From Heloderma charlesbogerti (Eukaryota; Chordata; Lepidosauria; Squamata; Helodermatidae), in the NCBI GenBank assembly GCA_026122225.1, contig JANEZZ010002677.1, positions 744,001-808,000 of the forward strand: a stretch of DNA of 64,000 bases. The letters run 5' to 3'. The position numbers and the translations under genes are program-made. Positions 33,612-46,697 of this stretch are shown here, piece after piece (position 1 is the first letter of the stretch; each line of letters begins with the position of its first letter). The notes beneath the pieces were generated by a model that saw nothing but the letters and a program-made list of their open reading frames with translations, ran no database searches and was not told where the DNA came from.

Positions 33612-35177
33612 GTGAGATCCCTGCTGGTGCCTGATGTTTTTCTGCCACTCTTACCTGGCTTGGCTTGTTTGTTGTCCACAGTAGAGAATCCAGATTGCTC
33701 TTGTGCTTTACTTCTAGATGAGTTACCACTGTTTAGAAACTAAAATTTGACAGCCACCTTGTCTTTTAAGGCTCTGTTTGCTCTTTTTGCTTACACTGAA
33801 GGCAGGAAAAGCTGAACACTCTTAAGTGGCTTTTCAGTTTCTTGTATTAAAAGATTATTGTTTATAAAGCTTTGATATGTTATTGTAACTTTAAATATTT
33901 GTAAATCCAAACTTTCTCAAGGGAATACAAGATTAAGGATTTTTGATCCTTAGAATCATACTTTGTTCTGAGTAACTGACCACATATCATGCTGTGTTTT
34001 CATCTCAAAGTATGTATCATTTTCTGGGCGTGTACAGGAGAATTTCTGACTTGTATGCTGGTGGTTTTCTCTTGTATTTCAGTGATTTGGTATGACCTGA
34101 TAGAAAAGCAAATTAGCTTCTAAAACAAAATTGGAAGTTGGCTTCGCTGTGATTGTGCTCTACTTTACATGCACTAGAGAGTAACATTCACTCCTGCCAA
34201 AGATCTGCATAGAATCTTGCACTGGCATTTTGCAAAGGATAAAGTTTACCAGTTAAACAAGTGCACTGTGTTTAATTTTATACTCTGGCTAAAGCTGTGT
34301 TTTTAAACTATCTGCTTTTCAACTACCTGCTTACTAAACTGTGCACTTGAGATTAGAACAGCAGTGATTTCAAAGCGTGCATTAGAATGTTTTTGAAGAA
34401 CAGAGATGACAAGGCCCACCTTCTTTCCTCCCAGCATTAAGGCACACAGTGTAAAGCCCCGTGTGCACCGTGATGTGTCCATAGATCTCCTGTGCATGAG
34501 GCTTTTGTCTTGTCATTCTATTGATCGTGAGAGCTTTGCACATGCAAAGGGATATGGAGCTGCCTCTCCAGTTGAAATGAGTAGGAAAGGGTGTGCAGGA
34601 TGGGGAAGAGTCCCATTTGTGCACTGGAGCCCCCACACCAGGTTGCTGAATCAGAGAATGTACATCTAAACTGTCTGCCTGGCACCAGAGTTGCAGCGCT
34701 TCTGATGTGGTATTAAAAACCAAGAATTAAAGATCCTTATACGTATGCATCCCCACATCTGCTCTGCGTGCACTTGTGTGACTCGGGCGGGCAGAGCAGT
34801 CGGAGAAGCAGCTTGTCCTGCCTAGGTGTGATAGCAGAAGCCCCCTCCAGGCATTCAAGAGGACATGAGAGGCTCAAAGTGCGCACTGGGACAGAGTTGG
34901 GTCGGCCGGCCCCGCCCCCTACATCTCCGGGCACGCTGTCCCTTTCCCTCAGCTCATACCTTGCCATACTGAATGGAAGGTCTGCAAGGGAGCTCTGCTC
35001 GCAGTCACTTCAACACATGTAGAACTCTCAGCGTGATCAGGAACCGGTAAGCCAAAGCAATGTTCTACATAAAAAGCAAGAGGTGGTATGTGTTCATGTA
35101 AGAGGTGTACTACATCAGAGGCTGAACATTTGAATCAGAGCTAGCATATGAAATAAAATCCACACCGATTCTTCAGA

Positions 35178-38100
35178 TTAAAAGGATTTATTTATTTATT
35201 ACATTTCTATACTGCCCAGTAGCCAAAGCTCTCTGGGCAGTTCACAGAAATTAAAACCACAAAGTACAGCATAAAAACAGTATAAAATATAAAAGCTTAA
35301 AATTACAGTATAAAAATACAACAAGAATAAAACCTAGCAGTAATGCAGAGATTCAGAATACAGTAAGAGATTAAAAACAGCAGAGTTAAAAGACTATAAT
35401 GCTAAAATGATGGGAAAATAAAAAGGTCTTCACTTGTCGCCTGAAAGAGTACAATGTAGCTGCCAGGTGAACCTCTCCAGGGAGCTCATTCCACAACCCG
35501 GGTGCCACAGCAGAAAAGGCCCTTCTCCTGGTAGCCACCCACCTCACTTCCTTTGGCAGGGGCTCCTGCAAAGGACCCCTGAAAATGATCTTAGGGTCTG
35601 GGCAGGTACATATGGGAGGAGGCGATCCTTCAGATAACCTGGCCTGTTTAGGGATCTAAACGTTAATACCATCACTTTGAATCAGGCCCAGAAATGGACT
35701 GGTAGCCAGTGCAGCTGGAAAAGTACTGGCATGATACGATGATGTTGGCCAGTCCCCATTAACAATCACATTGCCCTGTTTGGGATCAGCTGAAGTTTCT
35801 GGACCATTTTCAAAGGCAGCCCCACGTATAACGCATTGCAGTAATCTAGACGAGAGGTTATCAGAGTGTGGGTAACTGTAGCTAGGCTATCTCTGTCCAG
35901 ATAAGGGCGTAGTTGGTATATCAGCCTAAGCTGATAAAAGGTGCTTCGTGCCACCGAATCCATCTGTGCCTCACATGACAGTTCTGGGTCCAAGAGCACC
36001 CCCAAACTATGACCTGATCCTTTAGAGAGAGTGCACCCCCCCCCCAGAACAGGTTGAACATCACCTAGCCAGGCAGACAAACCACCCACTAACAGTACCT
36101 CCATCTTGTCTGGATTGAGTCTCAATTTATTGGCCCTCATCCAGTCCATTACTGTGCCCAGGCACTGATTCAGAGCAGCCACTGCCTCACCTGGATTTGA
36201 TGAAAAACAGTCTATTGATGACACCTCAGCCCTCACCTCTGGATAACCTCCCCCAGAAGTTTCATGTAGATGTCAAACAGCAGAGGGGATAGAATAGAGC
36301 CCTGTGGAACCCCATGGCATAGTTGCCAAGGCACAGAGCAATAATCACCCAGCACCACCTTCTGGAATCAGCCATCCAAGTAGGAGTGGAATCACTGCAG
36401 CGCTCCTACTTGCCCAGAAGGGTACCATGGTCGATGGTATTAAAAGCCGCTGAGAGGTCCAAGAGAATCCATAGGGTCTGTCCCTCTTCCACAGGGCGAC
36501 CAAGGCAGGCAAAGATCATCCCACAGGGTGACCAAGGCAGTTTCCGTTCCATAACCAGGCCTGAAGCCCGATTGAAGTGGATCTGGATAATCCATTTCAT
36601 TCAAGAGTGCCTGGAGTTGTCCTGCAACCATCCGCTCAAGCACCTTGCCCAGGAAGGGGATGTTGGCCACTGGCCTACAGTTGTTAACGTCCTCCGGGTC
36701 CAGATTAGGCTTTTTCAAGAGTGGCCTGATTACTGCCTCTTTTGAAGAGGCCGGCACCACTCTCCCTGTCAAGGAGGAAATTACAACTTCCTGGACCTAG
36801 CTGGATATCCCGTCCTTATTTAATGTGATAAGCCATGAAGAGCAAGGGTCGAGCACTCAGGTGATCAGCCGGACTTGGCCAGGCACCTTGTCCGTATCCT
36901 CAGGCTTCAATAACTGAAACTCATGCAGTAAAACTGGACCAGACAGTGCTCTGGACGCCTCTACTAATGGAACTGCATTAATCGTGGTGTCCAGTTCGTG
37001 ATGAATCTGAGCGACTTTTTCTTCAAAGTGCCTTGCAAACTCGTCACAGTGTGCTACCGAGGGTTCCACCATTTCTCTCCCTGGCCCAGAGTGTAGCAGG
37101 CTGTGAACCACTCAGAAAAGCTCTGCTGGACGATACTGAGAAAATGCAATGGTGGTGGAAAATAAATATCTCTTTGCCACCCTCACTGCCACAGAGTAGG
37201 CTCGATAATGAGCTCTAACCTGTGTTTGGTCAGATTCGGTACACGTTTTCCTCCACTTGCATTCTAGCTGTGTCACCTCTTGCTTCATTGCCCTCAGCTC
37301 AGGTGTATACCAAGGAGCTGGCTGGGCTCTGCTCAGAGGGCGCTTGGGTGCAATGGTGTCAACCGCCCGAGTCATTTCGGCATTCCACAAAGCAACCTGG
37401 GCTTCGACAGGAGCACCAGCCATGCCAGCAGGAAAATCCCCCAGAGCCCACTGGAATCCATCAGAATCCATTCGCCTCCGGGGGCAGACCATTTTAATAG
37501 GTCCCCCACCCTTGCAGAGGGGAAAGGCTGCTGAGTCTAAACCTCAGCAGGAAGTGATCTGATCACAACAAGGGGACAGATGTTAATTCCCCCCCTTTTA
37601 GATCACCATCTTCCTGCCCAGTCGAGAAAACCAGATCAAGCGTGTGTCCTTTTATACGTGTTGGGCCGATGACATATTGAGACAGACCCATGGTTGTCAT
37701 TGTGGCCATGAGGTCCTGAGCCACCCCAGATCCAGCAGCCTCTGCATGGAAGTTGAGATCCCCCAGAACCATCAACACCAAATCCAAGACCACTTCCATC
37801 AGCTCAGGCAGGAAGTCTGATGGGTAGTGGGGTGGGCAGTACACCAGCAGAATCCCTAATCTGTCCTGGGAACCCAACACAAGGTACAGACACTCAAGAT
37901 CAAATGAACAGGAAGCCTAGAGAGGGAGATCGAATTCCAAAGACCACAGCAACCCCTCCCCCTCCCCAACCCTTGAGACCAGGGTTGGTGCTGCACTGGG
38001 TACCCAGGAGGGCACAGCTGGGAGAGAGTAACCCCCCCCCAGTTCCCCAACCCAGGTTTCAGTAATAGCAGGTTGGCCCCCTCATCCACAATCAAATCAT

Positions 38101-38657
38101 AGATGAGGGAGATTTTGTTTTGGACCAGCCCGATGTTCAGGAGCAGCAGCAGCAGACCTGAGGGCAAGCTGTTAAGGCCTCCAGGAGCCATCTGGTTGGG
38201 GGAAGAACCAGAAGAGGGGATCACCATAAGGTGTCTAGTCCCTCTTCTCTTCAGCTGGCCTGTTAATCCCCCATCGCCATACCTCCCCCTACCCATGACC
38301 ACAGTCATGGGGGCACCCCCTCCCACCCCTAAGTTACCCAGTGTATTTCCCTAAGCACATTTTAAAAATATAAAAGTGTAAAATGATATAAAACAATGTA
38401 AAAAAGAGAGCCACAACCAAGAAGGAGCAAATGAAGAACTCCTTAGGTTGTGCCCTATCTTAAGGAGAGCAGGCAGGCTTTGACAGTTGGATTTGTGACT
38501 GGGCCCCATCTGGCTTCCAGCTACCTTTCTGTTTTTGGTTGGGGCCAAACTCTGAAGGGCCCTGAGTCCAAGGCTACCTAGCCTCCCAGAGATAGGAAGC
38601 AAACTGGTCTGGGGTTGGAGTGCCTCTTCTCTTCTCTTCTCTTCTCTTCTCTTCTCC
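35178..38657 (-). pseudogene. Nearly full-length L2-type LINE, antisense, inactive
   Basis: Read on the minus strand: endonuclease (VLGDLNFHAEA motif; 37563-38326 in broken frames), a middle region (WNAEMTRAVDTIAPKRPLSR; 37112-37492), reverse transcriptase (AVIRPLLKKPNLDPEDVNNC at 36440-36772, and LLDLSAAFNTIDHGTLL), C-terminal domain (PDKMEVLLVGGLSAWLGDV and STFYQLRLIYQLRPYL at 35766-36236), and an L2 3' end with ATTTATTT tail at 35178. Several frameshifts and stops break it, and a deletion of about 23 bp removes the YADD catalytic motif (near 36205-36220). 38346-38657 is probably 5' UTR ending in a GAGAAG-rich run. Closely related to the copy at 46925-48285. Confidence 0.88.
38624..38656. 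repeat. (CTTCT)n microsatellite
   Basis: Six to seven pentanucleotide units at the 5' side of the antisense L2 (GAGAAG on the LINE strand). Either the start of the LINE 5' UTR or a target-site microsatellite. Confidence 0.9.
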
Positions 38658-39035
38658 ATCTATCTATGAAGTCCACACACATTCCTCCCCTGATAGGCCC
38701 CTGGCTGCAATACAGTATTGAGATAATATCATTTACAAGTTCTAGTACGATTATGTTTTCAAGTCAATAAGATCCTTGGGGTTTAGAGTTTCTTAGTGGA
38801 ATTGCCTTGTTTTTTTTCTTGTCAGCCAACTGCAAACAGGATGCTTCTCTTGTGTATTAATCTCATGTTCTAATTGTGTGCCTGTATACACATTGAGTTG
38901 GATTGCTTTTATCTTGCATACATTGTGATTTAGCCCTTTTTTATTGGGTTGTGGTGGTCTGCAAACTCCACTGAAAGACTCTTAAAATCTGTTGTTATGA
39001 GACTTGAATATAATGTTTTTTTCCCTTCCTTCTAG

Positions 39036-39062
39036 GAATGGGAGATGAAAAATGGAACATAG
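39036..39062 (+). CDS. AFAP1: AFAP1 terminal coding exon with stop codon
   Basis: Acceptor CCTTCCTTCTAG at 39035. Encodes EWEMKNGT followed by TAG (39060-39062). Mammalian AFAP1 ends EWELKNGT, so the C terminus and stop are unambiguous. The coding part is only 27 bp, the rest of the exon being 3' UTR. Too short to be found as an ORF; identified by joining KAK of the previous exon to EWEMKNGT. Confidence 0.96.
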   Translation, partial: EWEMKNGT

Positions 39063-40021
39063 AAAAATAAAATCACCATTAGCCCTTTGGTTTGAGGCTC
39101 TGTTTGTTATGGCTCAAGATGGACCAAGGAAGATTAATCTGCACAATGATATAAAGGGTTTGTCAATCCTGTTCAGTTAATGTCCAACAAGTTTGATTCA
39201 GCCAAGAGAAGAGCCATTTTGAATGTGTCATTTTTATTACAGCGACATTTAATCCAGAATACTAGAAATATAAAAGGAACCATTTAAATGAATACGTAGC
39301 TGGATCAGGTAAAACTAGCACTAGCAATTGTGTTAGGTGGAAATGGAGATTGGCATGTTTCAATACCCATTTGAAATAGTTTTAGAGAAGTTTAATCATT
39401 TGGTATGGAATCAAATGTTGGCTCCCTGTAGAAGTTGCTGGATAAATGTGGGGATTCACAAATTCATGGCATTCTTTCAGACCTTACGATTTTTATCTGG
39501 TAGAATAATGAAAAGCTGTAGCCACTGCTGAAGTCGCACACCTGCTGTTTTCTATGGAGATTAGAACCAGAGCTGAACAAAACGCAACCGGGGAATGACC
39601 TTGGTGCTACTAGAAAGGCGCCTTCCAGTTGCAACTAAAAAGACCTGCCATTGTTTTTTAAAACTCTTCTTTCTTAAGATGTTGGTTTTATTTATGTTTT
39701 TCAAATGTTTTTAATTGATTCAAAACAACAATACAAACAGGTGCCACTACACAAAAAATTATAATAAAGCAACTTTAACTCACTCCTTCAAATTCCCCTC
39801 CATTCTAACAAGAGTTTTTGAGGGGGATCTGTGGAAGGAAAATATGGAATTGCCAAAAGAACAAATAAAGCATCACTGCATTCAAAAACATTCTAACAGA
39901 AAAGACCGAGTCTCATTCTAAAAAAATCTAACTTCCCTCTTTTTTGAGAATACCACTTTTTCTGTCACAGCTAAAAGGCAAAGTTCTTTCATCCAGCAGT
40001 GAATGTCTGGAACTAACTGAA

Positions 40022-40025
<4 letters not shown>

Positions 40026-40061
<36 letters not shown>

Positions 40062-40071
40062 GCTCCTAAGT
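40026..40071. repeat. (ATT)n microsatellite
   Basis: About 15 uninterrupted TTA units. Confidence 0.97.
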
Positions 40072-40121
40072 CCCTGTTAACTTCAGTGAAATCTGTTAAA
40101 AGATTATATATGTGTCCCTGG

Positions 40122-40147
40122 GTGTGTGTGTGTGTGTGTGTGTGTGT
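40122..40147. repeat. (GT)n microsatellite
   Basis: About 13 GT units, in the probable 3' UTR. Confidence 0.97.
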
Positions 40148-40211
40148 TTAAGGGAACACTGTAATGTTTATTTTTCTAACTTTTTATAAAGTTTCTCTTT
40201 CCTGCTGTAAC

Positions 40212-40435
40212 TTAGTGGCTGAGAGCTATGAGCCAGGAAGTCCCCAGCTGAAACTCACTCGGGAACTCACTCGGTGGCCATAGGCAAGCCACAGTCTCTT
40301 ATCGTCGGCATCCAATCTGCAATATGGGAATAATAATACTGGCCTATCTTTCAGGGTTGTTGTAAGGATTACTGAGATGATGTATGTGAAGTGCTTCAAA
40401 TGCTTGAAATGTGCTATATAGATTTTCATTTAGAA
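40212..40435 (+). mobile_element. MIR/CORE-type SINE, sense
   Basis: The most complete MIR-like copy: TTAGTGGCTGAGAGCTATGA head, then CCATAGGCAAGCCACAGTCT, CAATATGGGAATAATAATAC and TTTCAGGGTTGTTGTAAGGA, ending GTGAAGTGCTTCAAATGC ... GTGCTATATAGATTTTCATT. Order and spacing match the MIR consensus as known in mammals (CAATGGGGATAATAA, GGGTTGTTGTGAGGATTA, AAGCGCTTTG, GCTATATAAAT). Confidence 0.8.
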
Positions 40436-41749
40436 ACAAACAAGTACTAAAAAGTGTCCTCTGGTTGTCCTTAATGTTTGCCACCCCCGTCCAGAGCTGT
40501 GTGTGTTCATCAGTGCACACACACAGCTCCTAGGCACATGGGCTGCTCCAGTATCACCCCCTCTTCAGGCATATGATGCAAGACAGCTGGGCAAGAGCCA
40601 GTCTCCACTGAACAGTAGCCAGGCTGACAGATGCTTTTGTTCCAGGGAAGAGGCTTCCCTTGGTCCATCCCAGATCTGCGTCTTTCCTGAGATAGAAGGG
40701 GCCAGACTAGGAGATTCAGTTCGTAAGGATGCATCCCCTCCATGCACCCTTTTATCTCTACCCTGTGGAGTGAGAAAGCCCCCGCAAGAGCTGGCTGCTG
40801 GCAGAAAAAGAGCACCTCACCATTGCCCTTGCCTGTGCTCTGGTCAAGATCTAAGACAGCTAGGAGTTTCCCTCTCCCCTCTAGAGGGTGCTCCTCTGGC
40901 CTCCTGTCTGCCATTTTGGGGATATAGAGATAAGATCAGGGCAGGCACAGCCCCTCCCAAAATGGCAGGGTCTGCAGTTTGCCCTGCACCTACAACAAGC
41001 AAGTCCAAGGCACTCCTATCATTGTAACAAACATAGCTACCTTTCTCCTATCCTCTCATAAGCAACATTTGCAGGGGTGGGTCATTCAAGGCCCATAAGG
41101 CATTGTAAATTTTATTTATTTTTAAAGCACCTAATATTGTGCTAAATGGAAAGTGCTTGGAGGAGGCACAATGCCCTGGGCATCAATTTTTATTTGAACC
41201 TTCTATCTCCACAATATCCTGTCTCAAGAGAACAGACCGCCCCATTGGGGACTTTCCAGAAAGGGATCACAGCCCCAAAGGACCAGCCCCAATTCTGAAG
41301 TTGGGGGTGGGGAAACTGGGCCAGAGGCAGATGGCGCCTTCTTTTTGCTCACCACTGGGCAAGCTCTGTTCACAGACACATGTAACAGAGCTTCCTTGCC
41401 CTTCTGTTGTATCAGCAGTACCTAAAGACCCTAACATGAAGTCAGCTGCAATCCAGCCCTGCCCAGGCCATGGGTCCATTGAGTCACTCAGCTCCTCCTC
41501 TTGGGCATGACATTCACTGTTTTAGTTCAAATACCCAACTAAGTACAAAGCTGACTAGATCTGAAGGCTTTCAGTTAGTGTGTGAAGGGGGCCCTTCAAG
41601 GCGGAGCCAGCCTGTTTTATCCTGCAATGGTCTTGCTCAGCCTCTCAGAAGCAATGATAATTGTGACCCCCTCGGGGTGGTAGCAGTTCCTCTCTTTTAT
41701 GTTTGACCAGTAGCTCCTTCAGGATGCCACCAGTCAGTAAACACATGTA

Positions 41750-42060
41750 GGGCAGCTGACAGTAAGATATATATGGCACAAAAATAAAACAGCAGGTGCA
41801 GCAGTTAAAACAAACCTATACAATCAAGCCTAGTTTACATTTTATGCTGAAATGTCTCACCCGATAAAAATGCCTGGTGCCAAAATTACATCAAAGTTGA
41901 GGGCATTCTACAAGCCAGTGCTATGAATAAAAAGGTCCTCCACCTTGTCACCAGCTGCCTCACTTTAGAGGGCAGGGGGACACAGAGGAGGGCATCAGGT
42001 GATGGCCACAGAGGTTGGGAAGGAGGGTGTGGTAGGAGGCGGTCCTTTTCCATAGTTCTG
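41750..42060 (-). mobile_element. Diverged L2-type 3' fragment, antisense
   Basis: AATAAAAAGGTCCTCCACCT, TGCCTCACTTTAGAGGGCAG and GGAGGCGGTCCTTTTCCATA track the antisense L2 at 35410-35640 (AATAAAAAGGTCTTCACTTG ... CACTTCCTTTGGCAGGGGCT ... GGAGGCGATCCTTCAGATAA) with internal deletions. Confidence 0.6.
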
Positions 42061-43689
42061 GCATCGTTCTGTCTCCAGGGAGTCAGCAGCCTGATGAGGA
42101 CGGATTAGAATCTCTACAAGTGCTTCAGGCATGACTCATGCCCTTGAGAGTGCTTGAGCCTGTATTATCCTCCATAATATTTTCAGCTGGGCACCCCGTG
42201 GGGTACTTGTAGCACAGTTATCTGCTCTGCATAGCTTCACACTCCTTTATAGATGGTGGTGGTTGGTGTTGGCTCCTCCACAGAGGCAGGCTTCAGCAAG
42301 AGAGCACTGCAGGAGCCACTGAACCAGCAAGCTCATGGCTGGGAGTCCAGTTTGGGGAATTGCTCTGCCATGCTTTTAGGGATTGAAAGCTTCCGTACGC
42401 CCCAGCTGTCTTGGATTGTCTGCCTAGGGAGAGGGTGAAATGGGAAAACTTGAGCTTACTGGTGAGTTTTCTGTTTGCTCCTCTCACAAGCTGGCTACCC
42501 ACTCTGCCTAGGTATGCCTGCCTCCTCCGTGTGGCATGCTTCTGAAGTGCTTCCATGTACAGGGTGGTTAGAGAAAGTATAGACCAAGCCAGATCGGCAT
42601 TGTGTTTTGCAACAATATCTGTTCCTTGAATATGCCAGAGCTGTCCTTTTAAGGAACGAGCATTGTTTTCTTTTGTTTCTTAAACTCTGGGATCCTGCAT
42701 CTGGCTGGGAAAGGCAATTTATATTTTAGTCCAGAGGCAGCCTATTGACCAGCTGTCTCGCATCTTCTGCATGTGGAAGGACAAACATCCCCAGTGAGCC
42801 CATGTTTTCCTTTCATATCAAGGAAGGGAGCTCTGTGTATGCAAAGGAATTTGTTCATGTGGGGCAGCGGGGGGGACAGAACTGCCAACTCTATATGCAA
42901 ATCACTAGCAACAAATTGCTTACATAATAAGGTTATTAATTTCAGAAAGGCATAGGAGGATGAAATATTCTGCAGATATATGCACTGGGATGGCGTTACT
43001 GCCAAACTCTTATTTTTCTTCCACTTGTTGCCTGGTTTTTATAGCAGTTTGGTAGGGATTGTTATTATTTCTGAGGTGTGCGGAAATATCTATATCCCAT
43101 GAATTGTCACTGCAAGGAAGTTTATGCAAAAGCTATTTTGTTTAGGCAAATTATTTTAAACTAATTTATTTGTATATTTCATTAAATGTTTAATTTATAG
43201 ATGTATATATTTATGATGTATACGAGACCTTTGATCAACTCATGTTTAATGAGGAAGCAATTTCTGTTATGGTCCCTTTTAAATGGTTCACACATTATGT
43301 AGCAAAGAACAGACTGGTTAGAATGACTTCACCAGGTACATGCATTTTTTTGCCATTGTGAAAATTGTTTTGAGCAAAGGTACATTTGAAGTCCAGCTGC
43401 TGCACCTTCATCTCTTTCCCTGGGCTGCCAAATTCCAGGTCTGAGACTGAGACAGATGCACATAGCTTGAGGAGTGAGCTTGCTGAATGCCTGCAGTTGC
43501 TCCTTTTAGGAGAGAGGGATATTTCAAAAATACCACTCAGTATTCTTTTCGGCACCAAATTAAAATATTCGTGTTTGCCCAGGCGTTTGGAGGAGAATTT
43601 TAAAGTCTGAAATTGAATTACATTTATAATCTAAATCAGTTGTTTTCTGTTTTCTGGTTTTACAGTTTTTCTGCCTCTCTTTAAAGTTT

Positions 43690-43790
43690 ACAGTTGTATT
43701 GTATTGTTTTTATTATTTTATGTACACTGCTCTGGGATCACTTTTTGATGATGGGTGCAGCGTGAAGATGTTTTGAATAAATACATATAA
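43690..43790 (+). mobile_element. LINE 3' tail (L2-type), sense
   Basis: TTGTATTGTATTGTTTTTAT ... TGTACACTGCTCTGGGATCA ... TTGAATAAATACATA has the pattern of L2 3' ends (GTACACCGCCCTGGGA...AATAAATA). Contains an AATAAA (43776) that could act as a polyadenylation signal for AFAP1. Confidence 0.55.
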
Positions 43791-44035
43791 GTGCAGGAGG
43801 AGGTGGTTCTTCCTATTTCAGGAGTTCTGGAAAGAGTTCTGATTGGCTGGCCTTCACCTCAATTACAAAGTGACCTCCTTATCTGGCTACATAGAGTATT
43901 AATTGGCTGGTGCGTTTGGCGATCACAAAACTACTGTCTCATTCCACTCCCCAATTCAATTATGCATTTTGTAAAGGTGCAAAAGAAGCGTTTAAAAAAT
44001 GGTTAAACATGAGTTTGGCGGTGTGCACGTGCATG

Positions 44036-44038
<3 letters not shown>

Positions 44039-44076
<38 letters not shown>
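44039..44076. repeat. (CA)n microsatellite
   Basis: About 19 uninterrupted CA units in the probable 3' UTR. Confidence 0.97.
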
Positions 44077-44078
<2 letters not shown>

Positions 44079-44274
44079 TTTTTTAAAAATACAAAAGCCT
44101 GCCCAAAGCATGCTGATACTCAAGCAGGTACATTTGTCAGTACAGAAGTGAATGGAGAGGGAAGATGCAGCAGAGAGAGAAAGAGAATGGACCCTATCCT
44201 GGTCTCGGTCTCATGCCTGCGAGAACAGAGTCCCTGTGTAACTAACTCAGTGTGTGTGAGCCCTTCTTATAGAG

Positions 44275-44313
44275 CCCCTCCCCAACCTGGCAACCTCCAG
44301 ATGTGTTGGACAA
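44275..44313. mobile_element. hAT-type MITE fragment
   Basis: CCTCCCCAACCTGGCAACCT and CCAGATGTGTTGGACAATTT resemble the common amniote MITE phrase AACCTGGTGCCCTCCAGATGTTTTGGAC. Short. Confidence 0.4.
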
Positions 44314-46697
44314 TTTTACCTGTTTTGCCAGTGCTAGATGTATACAGGTAACATCTGTAGCACAAATGTATAAAAATACAATTAAAAAATTCCAGAAAGC
44401 GCTTCCTAATAGGCCACATTCAATGCTGTGGAATATACCCCACCTCCATTCTTGTGTTTGTGCACAGTATGTAATGTTTTGGTACCGTTCTATATGTTCA
44501 TGATCCCCTAGAAAGTTTGTTCGCATGCCTCCTTGTGACTGATTTCATTGACCTAAGCCTGAGTGGAAGGGTTTGCACAATCATGGGCTGCTTGTACATC
44601 TTCTATAAAGGTTTTTTAAAAACTGGTTACCAACGGTCTGTCACCCTCTAGCATACCCAGGAAACTGAGCCCTAGTTGAGGCTGTGCAGATCACAGAAAG
44701 CTTCATTCCCAGTGAATGGAGACAGCAGTGGCAGAGGGCTCCTTCACACTGAGCTTTTATCCTGTGGTTGGAGATTGCTCCTTCATGGAAGTTTGCAGGC
44801 TCTTTACATGACGCCGTAACCCTGCAGGGCATCTCCTGCACTAAATGACCTTTATTCCGTTTTTAAATAGATCGCAGATAATGAGCTATCAAATTACCCC
44901 GTTGTGTTCCACTTCAGTTTCCTCTGTGAAAAGAGTAAAAGCAGCAAGAAGAGGAGCGAGATCAATGAAAGATAATGGAAGACTCACATACGGGGAGAAG
45001 GAGGGGGGAGGGCAGGGGAGGGGGGAGGGAAAAGGAAGCACGTGAAAAAGGGAGTCATTGTGATCCTGCATTTAAAACGGAAGCAGAAAGACCCATTTTA
45101 AATGCAGGATTTTAGGCTGGTGTAGAGATGCCCAGAGAGTAGATTGAGCCCTCATCCCACTGCTGGCCCTAAATGCACCCCTCACTTTCCCCCATATAAG
45201 TGGCTCCATTCATTCCTAAGGGAGTAAAGTCAAACACTGCGCTACGTAACAGTGTTGTGGTGGGCCCAAAATCTGCCCATTACCTATGCCACTGGGTGCC
45301 AGGGACATCATAGGGAGAGAATCAAACTCACTCCTTCCCCTCCTAAAGGCAACTCCAGAGTTGAAAGGGAGGGAGCATTTTTTCACACCTTTCCTCCAAC
45401 CTTTGCCCAAACAAAAATCCAGGAGGCAGGCTCAGGAAAAGACCTGCTCCAGGTAGTACCATGAGCGGGAGAGAGATGAAGGCAGGAGTTGGTGTCCAGA
45501 TGATGCAGCAGGACGTAGCAGCCGGGGGGGGGGGGATTGGACTCCAGCAGCAAAATGTCTTGGGCTGGCACTGGAGAAGGTGGGACTTTGCCTCCTTTTC
45601 AGGGCCTGGAGCAGGACCAGGTTATGTTTGGGCGAGTGGGTGATGGCTGTTGCCTTTCCAAACCTACCTTTGTCCACTATCATGGTGTATAGGCCCTGAG
45701 AAGGAAGCAAGGTGTATCTTCTCTGCTCCTGAGCCAGAACAGGATGGAGGGAAGAACTCTCCACCCTGCCGCCATTGAGGCCATTGTGGTGGATGGACCA
45801 AGGGGCAAAACAGCTTATCTGTGGGAAGCGTATGGGGAGCGGACATGTAAGGTGGGATGGAGTAGGGTTCAGGCAAGGATGGGGAAACCCTGCATCTGTG
45901 CCCCTCTCCCTTTCCCATCATACATTTCACAGGTCTTGAGCAAGCTTTTAATAACAGGTATGAGAGGTTTTATGAAACAATTTATCAGGCTGCCTTGATG
46001 ACAATGTTCCCAAGTACTTTAAAAATGTTTTATATACATTGCATTTCTATGTTTGTGAAGGAATTTTTACAGATTTAGGTTTCTAAAATATAATATAAAT
46101 CAGGAACTTTTTAATTTTTGTTACGGAAGTTGTTTTGTTGTCACAGGGTTGGGAGGAGGTGGGTATACTTTTCAAATAACAGATTATTACTTGGAGGACC
46201 AAGAGTTTTAAAAAAACTCAGTGTTTTAGTAATTTTGTATCAGTCTTCCATTATTACTAGACCTGCCAATGAATCTCAGTTGTCTGACCTCAAATATTCT
46301 TCTTGACTAATCTAATTATTTTTATTATTGTATTTTCGAAGACAATATCATATTTAAAGCTCAGTGAAAAAGAAACACAAAAGAAAGAAAACCTCTGTTT
46401 TATTTTGTGAGCTTGTGATATTCTCATTTTGTGTGTCCTGTATTGTATTTTACATTTTATTTCTTCTGTATTTCTCCATGTATGGCTGCTGCTAGGAATT
46501 AAATGCCGGACTAGATGGACCTTGGCCAGCAAGGCAATTCTTATCTTCTGAGATCTGTTATTCTTTTTCAAGCCCAAATGAAAAAAAGGCCGATAAGAAA
46601 TGTAGGCCTTGTTAGCTTTCATTAAATTTTCACCTTTCTGTCCCAGAAAGTAATATGACAGGCACCTCATTGGTGTAACATATTAATTCACATTATT

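Larger units (their letters stand above)
33612..39035 (+). other. Last AFAP1 intron, containing an antisense L2 LINE
   Basis: 5.4 kb, more than half of it the L2 at 35178-38657. 33620-35170 has no named element; 34750-34990 is CpG-richer and includes a GC box (CCCCGCCCCC, near 34908). Confidence 0.8.

Noticed and set aside
34900..34930. GC box CCCCGCCCCC as an internal promoter
   Set aside because: A single Sp1-like site in a small CpG-rich patch without TATA, initiator or downstream first-exon structure is not enough.
40503..41027. 174-codon plus-strand ORF in the probable 3' UTR
   Set aside because: Long only because the stretch is GC-rich and stop-poor. An overlapping 134-codon frame exists on the other strand, composition is not protein-like, and no family is recognisable.
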